NCBI RefSeq assembly: GCF_002157685.2
Contig: NZ_AP026738.1
Coordinates: forward strand, 744,001 to 808,000
DNA from: Comamonas thiooxydans
GTDB lineage: Bacteria; Pseudomonadota; Gammaproteobacteria; Burkholderiales; Burkholderiaceae_C
Reading direction: 5' to 3'
Length of the DNA: 64,000 nucleotides
A model generated the notes under the pieces. It saw nothing but the letters and a program-made list of their open reading frames with translations. It ran no database searches and was not told where the DNA came from. Numbering within the stretch: the stretch's first letter is position 1; the number at the start of each line of letters is the position of its first letter. The translations under genes and the position numbers were made by a program. Of this stretch, positions 53,861 to 64,000 are shown piece after piece.

Positions 53861-53920
53861 GACATGTCTCCGTTATAAAAATTGAGCTTGGGGTCTAGGC
53901 CGGGTTGGCCTAAGGGCCGT

Positions 53921-54562
53921 TCAGGCCGCGATGGGCAGGCCCACGATGCGTTCGAGCTCGGCGTGCTCCAGGCCTTCGACCTTGTCGATCAGGCGCAGCC
54001 CCTCGGGGCAGCAGGCCAGGGTGCACAGATCGGTGTAGATGCGTTTGACGCAGCCCAGGCCGGTCAGCGGGTAGCTGCACTGGGCCACGACCTTGCTCTC
54101 GCCCTTTTTGGTGAGCAGATCCATCATCACCCAGGTCTGCTTGGCACCAATGGCCAGGTCCATGGCTCCGCCCACGGCGGGAATGGCGCCGGGCTCGCCT
54201 GTGCTCCAGTTGGCCAGATCGCCCGTGGCCGAAACCTGGAAGGCTCCGAGCACGCAGATGTCCAGGTGGCCGCCGCGCATCATGGCGAAGCTGTCGGCGT
54301 GGTGGAAATAGCTGCCGCCGGGCAGCAGGGTCACGGGCTGCTTGCCGGCATTGGTCAGGTCGTAGTCTTCGGAGCCGGCCGCTGGTGCCGGGCCCATGCC
54401 CAGAATGCCGTTTTCGCTTTGCAGCACGATTTCGCGTCCTGCGGGAATGTGGTTGGCCACCAGGGTAGGCTGACCTATGCCCAGATTCACATAGGCACCG
54501 TCATGAATGTCCTGGGCCACGCGCAGGGCCAGTTCGTCCTTGCTTCGTTTTTGATAGCTCAC
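53921..54562 (-). CDS. pcaJ: 3-Oxoadipate CoA-transferase, subunit B
   Basis: The 213-residue beta subunit has YVNLGIGQPTLVANHIP and SENGILGMGPAPAAG, where the first Glu (SENG) is the catalytic residue carrying CoA. It starts at GTG 54562, with AAGGAG ten bases before. It works with PcaI to activate 3-oxoadipate with succinyl-CoA. 27 bp separate it from pcaI. Confidence 0.93.
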   Translation of the reverse strand: MSYQKRSKDELALRVAQDIHDGAYVNLGIGQPTLVANHIPAGREIVLQSENGILGMGPAPAAGSEDYDLTNAGKQPVTLLPGGSYFHHADSFAMMRGGHLDICVLGAFQVSATGDLANWSTGEPGAIPAVGGAMDLAIGAKQTWVMMDLLTKKGESKVVAQCSYPLTGLGCVKRIYTDLCTLACCPEGLRLIDKVEGLEHAELERIVGLPIAA

Positions 54563-54589
54563 GCTTGTATCTCCTTGCTGGACCTTGGC

Positions 54590-55291
54590 TCAGGCCGCCT
54601 TCTTGAAGCCGCCGGCCTGGGTGGCCACGCGCTCGATCTTCACCACCTGGCTCACATAGATGCCTGGGGTGACCACGGATTCGGGATCAAGCTGGCCGAG
54701 TTCCACGATCTCATGCACGGTGGCCACGGTGAACCTGGCGGCCGAAGCCATCACGGGGCCGAAGTTGCGCGCCGACATGCGGTAGGTCAGGTTGCCCCAG
54801 CGGTCGCCTTTTTCGGCCTTGATCAGGGCCACATCGCCATGGATGGGGTGCTCCAGCACATAGTGCTTGCCGTTGATCTCGCGCGTTTCCTTGCCTTTTG
54901 CGAGTTCGGTGCCGTAGGCCGTGGGGCAGAAGAAAGCGCCTATGCCTGCAGCGGCTGCGCGCATGCGTTCGGCCAGATTGCCCTGGGCCACCAGTTCGAG
55001 CTCGATCTTGCCGCTGCGGTACAGCTCGTCGAAGACCCAGCTGTCCACCTGGCGCGGGAAGCTGCAGATGATCTTGCGCACCTGGCCGGTCTTGAGCAGG
55101 GCGGCCAGGCCGGTGTCGCCATTGCCGGCATTGTTGTTGACCACGGTGAGCTCGCGTGCACCCTGGGCGATCAGGCCGTCGATCAGCTCGCCGGGAATGC
55201 CCGAGGTGCCGAAGCCGCCAATGAGCACGGTGGAGCCGTCTTGAATGCCGGACAGGGCCTGAGCGACCGAGTCGGCGATCTTGTTGATCAT
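54590..55291 (-). CDS. pcaI: 3-Oxoadipate CoA-transferase, subunit A
   Basis: The 233-residue alpha subunit has VLIGGFGTSGIPGELIDGL and the CoA-binding GIGAFFCPTAYGTELAKG. Start 55291 has GGAG upstream; the ORF opening at 55315 lies in the leader. First gene of the pcaI-J-F run, with a perfect palindrome 46 bp upstream facing pcaR. Confidence 0.93.
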   Translation of the reverse strand: MINKIADSVAQALSGIQDGSTVLIGGFGTSGIPGELIDGLIAQGARELTVVNNNAGNGDTGLAALLKTGQVRKIICSFPRQVDSWVFDELYRSGKIELELVAQGNLAERMRAAAAGIGAFFCPTAYGTELAKGKETREINGKHYVLEHPIHGDVALIKAEKGDRWGNLTYRMSARNFGPVMASAARFTVATVHEIVELGQLDPESVVTPGIYVSQVVKIERVATQAGGFKKAA

Positions 55292-55336
55292 GGGGGTCTC
55301 CAATTTTCTATACAAAGACTTGCGCCATTGGCGCTA

Positions 55337-55359
55337 AAATGTTCGTATATAGAACATTT
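55337..55359. promoter_or_regulatory. Perfect palindrome, probable PcaR operator
   Basis: AAATGTTC-GTATATA-GAACATTT, perfect over 8 bp arms, in the 94 bp between pcaI and pcaR. Symmetry and GTTC/GAAC core fit an IclR-family dimer site. A GCGCC-ATT-GGCGC hairpin (55322-55334) lies next to it. Confidence 0.72.
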
Positions 55360-55385
55360 GTTCGCTAAAAGAATTGTAGAAAAGG

Positions 55386-56231
55386 ATGATGAAAATGGAG
55401 ACTGTAAAAACCACATCAGGGAAAACCCCTGTCGAGGGCGAGGCGGCCCCGCTCAAGCCCGGTGACAGCTATGTGCAGTCCTTTGCGCGGGGGCTGGAAG
55501 TCATACGTTCGTTCAGCGCCAGGGCGCCGGAACAGACGCTCAGCGAGGTGGCTGCCGCCACGGGTCTGACGCGTGCCGGTGCAAGGCGCATCCTGCTGAC
55601 GCTGCAGACGCTGGGCTATGTACGCAGCGATGGCAAGCACTACGCGCTCACGCCGCGCATCCTGGATCTGGGCTTTGCCTATCTGAGCTCCACGCCGCTG
55701 TGGAATCTGGCCGAGCCGGCCATGGAGGCGTTGGTGGACGAGGTCAAGGAGTCGTGCTCGGCTGCCGTTCTTGAAGGTCTGGATGTGGTCTATGTGCTGC
55801 GCGTGCACACGCACAAGATCATGAGCACCAATCTGGGCGTGGGCTCGCGACTGCCTGCCTTCTGGACATCCATGGGCCGGGTGCTGCTGGCGGCGCTGCC
55901 CCCCGATGAGCTGCGGGCGCTGATGGCCCGGCGCGAGCAGCGTGCCTTCACGCGCCACACGCTGAACGGCGACGACGAGCTGTATGCCGAGATCGCCCGC
56001 GTGCGCGAGCAGGGCTGGGCCCTGCTCAACCAGGAGCTGGAGGAGGGCCTGATCTCGATTGCCGCCCCCATACGCAATGCGCGCGGCCAGACGGTGGCGG
56101 CGCTCAATATCAGTGGCCAGGCCAACCGCACCAGCGAGCAGATGATGCGCGAGCGGCTGCTGCCTCAACTGCTGGCCGCCACGCGCCACATCAGCCAGTT
56201 GCTGAGTGCTTCGGGTCGCATGCATCTGTGA
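55386..56231 (+). CDS. pcaR: IclR-family regulator, PcaR type
   Basis: The 281-residue protein has a winged helix (FARGLEVIRSFSARAPEQTLSEVAAATGLTRAGARRIL, cut here) and the IclR effector domain (EGLDVVYVLRVHTHKIMSTNLGVGSRLPAFWTSMGR across stretches). The DSYVQSFARGLEVI start is typical of PcaR/PobR-type members that respond to 3-oxoadipate or hydroxybenzoates. Divergent from pcaIJF. In-frame ATGs at 55389 and 55395 are alternatives; AAAAGG best fits 55395. Confidence 0.9.
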   Translation: MMKMETVKTTSGKTPVEGEAAPLKPGDSYVQSFARGLEVIRSFSARAPEQTLSEVAAATGLTRAGARRILLTLQTLGYVRSDGKHYALTPRILDLGFAYLSSTPLWNLAEPAMEALVDEVKESCSAAVLEGLDVVYVLRVHTHKIMSTNLGVGSRLPAFWTSMGRVLLAALPPDELRALMARREQRAFTRHTLNGDDELYAEIARVREQGWALLNQELEEGLISIAAPIRNARGQTVAALNISGQANRTSEQMMRERLLPQLLAATRHISQLLSASGRMHL

Positions 56232-56320
56232 TGTCTGCCGCCTGAGGAGGCGTCGGCCCTGGCGCGACGCTTCATAATGGCTGAAACGCCTTCCCTGTCG
56301 CCCCTGTCCAAGTCCGCTCC

Positions 56321-57028
56321 ATGGCCCGTCTTCCCCGTCTCACGCTGGCAAACATGCCGCACCACATCATCCAGCGTGGCAACAACAGCGGCGAGATCTT
56401 TGTGGACGCGCAGGACCGCCTGGTCATGCTGGATCTGATGCGGGAGATGGCGCGGCGCTTCGAGGTCGATGTGCATGCCTATGTGCTCATGCCCAATCAC
56501 TTCCATCTGCTGCTGACGCCCAGGACGGAGCAGGGCGTGCCCCAGTTCATGCAGGCCGTGGGGCGCAGCTATGTGCGTTACTTCAACAACCGGCATGGAC
56601 GTACCGGTACCTTGTGGGAGGGGCGCTACCGATGCACCGTGCTGCAGGCCGAGCAATGGCTGATGGCCACCATGGTCTCCATGGATCTGAATCCCGTGCG
56701 TGACGGGCTGGTGCAGCGCGCGGTGGACTGGCCCTGGTCCAGCTATGCGCACAACGCAGGCCTGCAAAGCGATGCGCTCATCAGCCCGCATGCGCTTTTC
56801 TGGGCCCTGGGCAACACGCCGTTTGCCAGAGATGCTGCTTATGTCAGGGCCGTGGAGGCCGGTCTGGATGCCGATACCCAGGCGCAGATCAGCCATGCCG
56901 CACTGCGTGGCTGGGCTCTGGGCGAGCCCGATTTCATTGAAAATTTGCAACAAAAAACCGAGAGGCGCGTGAAGCGGCAGAAGGCAGGCAGGCCTGCGGC
57001 ACGCACAGCTTCGGTGCACGAGGACTAG
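56321..57028 (+). CDS. REP-associated tyrosine transposase (RAYT), IS200-like Y1 family
   Basis: The 235-residue protein has the Y1 transposase core: NMPHHIIQRGNNSGEIF, AYVLMPNHFHLLLTP with the HUH metal motif, SYVRYFNNRHGRTGTLWEGRYRC and DLNPVRDGLV. These are RAYT marks, single-copy enzymes that act on REP-type palindromes rather than on full insertion sequences. No insertion-sequence ends are seen. It stands alone between pcaR and gltB. It may act on the GAGCT palindromes of this window, which is inference. Confidence 0.88.
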   Translation: MARLPRLTLANMPHHIIQRGNNSGEIFVDAQDRLVMLDLMREMARRFEVDVHAYVLMPNHFHLLLTPRTEQGVPQFMQAVGRSYVRYFNNRHGRTGTLWEGRYRCTVLQAEQWLMATMVSMDLNPVRDGLVQRAVDWPWSSYAHNAGLQSDALISPHALFWALGNTPFARDAAYVRAVEAGLDADTQAQISHAALRGWALGEPDFIENLQQKTERRVKRQKAGRPAARTASVHED

Positions 57029-57081
57029 GCAGCTTTTCCAACTCCTTGTTTTTATTGGGTGGCTTTGCGCTATTTTTATAT

Positions 57082-57141
57082 GTCCCTAATTAAATGCAAA
57101 TAAAAAAAGTTGGGAATTAATTGGAATCTGACCCTAATTAA
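57082..57141. repeat. AT-rich direct and inverted repeats after the RAYT gene
   Basis: G(T/A)CCCTAATTAA occurs at 57082-57093 and 57130-57141 in direct orientation; the second also pairs with TTAATTGG at 57117-57124. This AT-rich patch ends 70 bp before gltB and is unlike the GC-rich neighbourhood. It could be the RAYT's own recognition repeat or the gltB control region. Confidence 0.45.
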
Positions 57142-57211
57142 AACTTATTGCATAACTTCATGTCCTGTCGTAATCTTGCGTTCCCCGCGATTGATATAAG
57201 AGGATTCCCCC

Positions 57212-61948
<4,737 letters not shown>

Positions 61949-61960
61949 ACATGGCTCGAA

Positions 61961-61985
61961 GCGGTGGCGGCCAGGCGGCCACCGC
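61961..61985 (+). promoter_or_regulatory. GC-rich hairpin between gltB and gltD
   Basis: Perfect 8 bp stem GCGGTGGC/GCCACCGC with a nine-base loop, 12 bp after the gltB stop. It has no T run, so it is more likely an RNA-stability or processing element than a terminator. Confidence 0.45.
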
Positions 61986-62021
61986 ACTGCAAGCGAACAC
62001 AGATTTCAAGGATTAAAGATC

Positions 62022-63497
62022 ATGGGAAAGACCACCGGCTTCATGGAATACGAGCGCATCGAAGAGGGCTATGCCCCCGTTGCGGAACGTCTCAAGCACT
62101 ACAAGGAATTCGTCATCGGCCTGACCACCGATCAGGCCAAGGTGCAGGCTGCACGCTGCATGGACTGCGGCACGCCGTTCTGCAACAACGGCTGCCCGGT
62201 CAACAACATCATTCCGGACTTCAACGACCTCGTGTACCAGGGTGACTGGAAGAATGCCATCACCACGCTGCACAGCACCAACAACTTCCCCGAGTTCACG
62301 GGCCGCATCTGCCCCGCACCCTGCGAAGCTGCCTGCGTGGCCAATATCAATGGCGACGCCATCGGCATCAAGTCCATCGAGCACTCCATCATCGACCGCG
62401 CCTGGAGCGAAGGCTGGGTCAAGCCCCTGCCGTCCAAGCACAAGACCGGCAAGAAGGTGGCCGTGGTCGGTGCCGGCCCTGCGGGCATGGCAGCGGCCCA
62501 GCAACTGGTGCGTGCCGGCCACGACGTGACGCTGTTCGAGAAGAACGACCGCGTGGGCGGCCTGCTGCGCTACGGCATCCCCGACTTCAAGCTGGACAAG
62601 GGCCTGATCGACCGCCGTGTCGAGCAGATGGTGGCCGAAGGCCTGAAGATCCGCACCGGCGTGCTGATTGCCGGCAAGGACGGTCTGGGCAAGGATTCCA
62701 AGGTCACCAACTGGGCCAAGGAAACCATCAGCCCCGAGCAGCTCGATGCCGAGTTCGACGCGGTGCTGCTGACCGGCGGCTCCGAGCAGTCGCGTGATCT
62801 GCCCGTGCCCGGCCGCGATCTGGAAGGCGTGCACTTCGCGATGGAGTTCCTGCCCCAGCAGAACAAGGTCAACGCGGGCGACAAGCTCAAGGGCCAGATC
62901 CGTGCCGACGGCAAGCATGTCATCGTCATCGGCGGTGGCGACACCGGCTCCGACTGCGTGGGTACCTCCAACCGCCATGGCGCCAAGAGCGTGACCCAGT
63001 TCGAGGTCATGCCCATGCCGCCCGAGCAGGAGAACAAGCCCCTGGTCTGGCCTTACTGGCCGATCAAGCTGCGTACCTCCTCCAGCCACGACGAAGGCGT
63101 GACGCGCGAGTTCGCCATCTCCACCAAGGAATTCACCGGCGAAAAGGGCAAGGTCAAGAGCCTGACCACCGTGCAGGTCGAGTTCAAGGACGGCAAGCTG
63201 ACCGAAGTGCCCGGCACCGAAAAGGTCTGGCCTGCCGATCTGGTGCTGCTGGCCATGGGCTTTGTGAACCCGGTGGCCACCGTGCTCGAAGCCTTTGGCG
63301 TCGACAAGGATGCCCGCGGCAACGCCAAGGCCAGCACCGACTTCATCGGCGGCTATGTCACCAGCGTGCCCAAGGTGTTCGCCGCTGGCGACATCCGCCG
63401 CGGCCAGTCGCTGGTCGTGTGGGCAATTCGCGAAGGCCGCCAAGCGGCCCGTGCCGTGGACGAGTTCCTGATGGGCGCCAGCGAACTGCCGCGCTGA
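62022..63497 (+). CDS. gltD: Glutamate synthase, small subunit
   Basis: The 491-residue flavoprotein passes electrons from NADPH to GltB. N-terminal Cys clusters [14 protein letters not shown] and CPAPCEAAC bind two 4Fe-4S groups; [17 protein letters not shown] binds FAD and [13 protein letters not shown] binds NADPH. AAGGA lies nine bases before the ATG. Confidence 0.98.
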   Translation: MGKTTGFMEYERIEEGYAPVAERLKHYKEFVIGLTTDQAKVQAARCMDCGTPFCNNGCPVNNIIPDFNDLVYQGDWKNAITTLHSTNNFPEFTGRICPAPCEAACVANINGDAIGIKSIEHSIIDRAWSEGWVKPLPSKHKTGKKVAVVGAGPAGMAAAQQLVRAGHDVTLFEKNDRVGGLLRYGIPDFKLDKGLIDRRVEQMVAEGLKIRTGVLIAGKDGLGKDSKVTNWAKETISPEQLDAEFDAVLLTGGSEQSRDLPVPGRDLEGVHFAMEFLPQQNKVNAGDKLKGQIRADGKHVIVIGGGDTGSDCVGTSNRHGAKSVTQFEVMPMPPEQENKPLVWPYWPIKLRTSSSHDEGVTREFAISTKEFTGEKGKVKSLTTVQVEFKDGKLTEVPGTEKVWPADLVLLAMGFVNPVATVLEAFGVDKDARGNAKASTDFIGGYVTSVPKVFAAGDIRRGQSLVVWAIREGRQAARAVDEFLMGASELPR

Positions 63498-63520
63498 TCA
63501 TTCACAGCGGGTCGTCCCAC

Positions 63521-63550
63521 AAAAGGCATTCCTCGGAATGCCTTTTGTTT
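63521..63550 (+). terminator. Rho-independent terminator of gltBD
   Basis: Stem AAAAGGCATTCC/GGAATGCCTTTT with a very short loop and a T-rich tail, 23 bp after gltD. Confidence 0.93.
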
Positions 63551-63638
63551 TTGATAGCTGCAACCGGCAGTGTTTTATGAGATACAGGTAGTTTTGTATT
63601 GAATTTTCAATAGTGGAAAGCGCAAGCTGCTATCAAAA
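63548..63638. repeat. GATAGCTGC-flanked palindromic repeat
   Basis: TTTTGATAGCTGC (63549-63561) and GCTGCTATCAAAA near 63626-63638 are inverted copies enclosing about 65 bp of AT-rich sequence; the right side includes GCGCAAGCTGC, the complement of the GCAGCTTGCGC core seen in the palindromes at 15151 to 30841. It lies between the gltD terminator and the DUF3293 gene. Confidence 0.55.
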
Positions 63639-63642
63639 GCAA

Positions 63643-64000
63643 TCAGCGCAGCCACAAAAGCTGAGGCCGGGCCCCGGCATCGCTCCAGAGCACGGCGTTC
63701 TGCTGCCAGTGCTGGCCCCATTGCCGGGCCGTGTCGGCATCCATGCCCCAGATCAGCACGCTGTCCTCGGCGGGCCACTGGCCTTGCGGGTCATGGCCGC
63801 AGCCGTCCAGATACTGCCAGCCCTCGCTGTCCAGCGCATGGCGCAGATCACTCATGCGACGCTCGTTTTCAGTCGGCTCCAGGATCTGTCCCCAGGGATT
63901 GCAGGCCGTGAGATAGCAGGCGGCCTGGATGGGCTGCCGTCCCAACTGCTGCACTAGCCAGTCATTGCGCTCGCCCACGCGTAGCGTCTGTGCGACAGCA
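63643..64000 (-). CDS. DUF3293 domain protein, start outside the window
   Basis: The minus-strand frame is open to the window edge and reads TLRVGERNDWLVQQL, AACYLTACNPWG, NERRMSDLRHAL and DPQGQWPAEDSVLIWGM, ending RPQLLWLR. The TACNPWG and GQWPAEDS segments fit DUF3293, a small family of unknown role in Proteobacteria. The frame stays open upstream of the possible GTG at 63978, and family N-termini include the LRVGE segment, so the true start is beyond 64000. Confidence 0.82.
   Translation of the reverse strand, partial: AVAQTLRVGERNDWLVQQLGRQPIQAACYLTACNPWGQILEPTENERRMSDLRHALDSEGWQYLDGCGHDPQGQWPAEDSVLIWGMDADTARQWGQHWQQNAVLWSDAGARPQLLWLR

Noticed and set aside
56232..56252. CGCCT/AGGCG hairpin after pcaR as a terminator
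   Set aside because: Five-base stem and no T run; too weak to call.

Overview
This 64 kb window is a stretch of ordinary chromosome from a betaproteobacterium of the family Comamonadaceae, most likely Comamonas (near C. testosteroni). The case rests on the moderately high GC content, Comamonas-type trimeric porins ending in Phe, the ponA / pilMNOPQ / aroKB order, pcaIJF beside a tripartite-tricarboxylate binding protein, small H-NS proteins and family-typical intergenic palindromes. The species is an inference; no rRNA or tRNA gene was seen. Genes are densely packed on both strands.

Layout. 1-1.4 kb: type II secretion genes (partial gspH, gspG, and a divergent GspC-like gene). 1.4-3.0 kb: cobC and cobS, separated by a 300 bp non-coding element with terminal inverted repeats. 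3.1-6.2 kb: ilvA with a two-hairpin leader or small-RNA candidate upstream, an OsmC-like gene and coq7. 6.5-9.0 kb: two porins, each with its own terminator. 9.2-11.3 kb: groES-groEL under a perfect CIRCE operator, divergent from a large soluble double-sensor/CheW protein. 14.6-21.2 kb: an NAD salvage locus (pncA, pncB, nadE, nadM-Nudix) facing its probable repressor nrtR. 21.3-27.2 kb: a DUF1328 protein, metK, two LpxL-type acyltransferases, an alpha/beta hydrolase, engB and a cytochrome c4. 27.3-34.1 kb: resB-ccsB (cytochrome c maturation), msrPQ (periplasmic methionine repair), an ODP-type di-iron protein, lptM and cyaY. 34.2-45.0 kb: mrcA, the type IV pilus operon pilMNOPQ, aroK, aroB and dgt. 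45.1-50.4 kb: DUF1415 and methyltransferase pair, tal-pgi and a HexR-type regulator. 50.6-56.2 kb: an SDR, a TTT binding protein and pcaF-J-I facing an IclR-type pcaR. 56.3-64 kb: a RAYT-type transposase, gltB-gltD and a partial DUF3293 gene.

Points that stand out. pilM is broken by a 7 bp tandem duplication; removing one unit restores a 360-residue protein, so this is a recent mutation, a phase-variation event or an assembly error. The 300 bp element exactly fills the cobS-cobC gap, and a near-identical copy of one of its ends abuts the nrtR stop codon. A family of palindromes built on GAGCT...GCGCTT lies in at least six gene gaps, and a RAYT enzyme, the class that mobilises such repeats, is in the same window. 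The candidate RNA upstream of ilvA shows a CU-rich hairpin followed by a perfect terminator. No phage, plasmid, CRISPR or defence island was seen.
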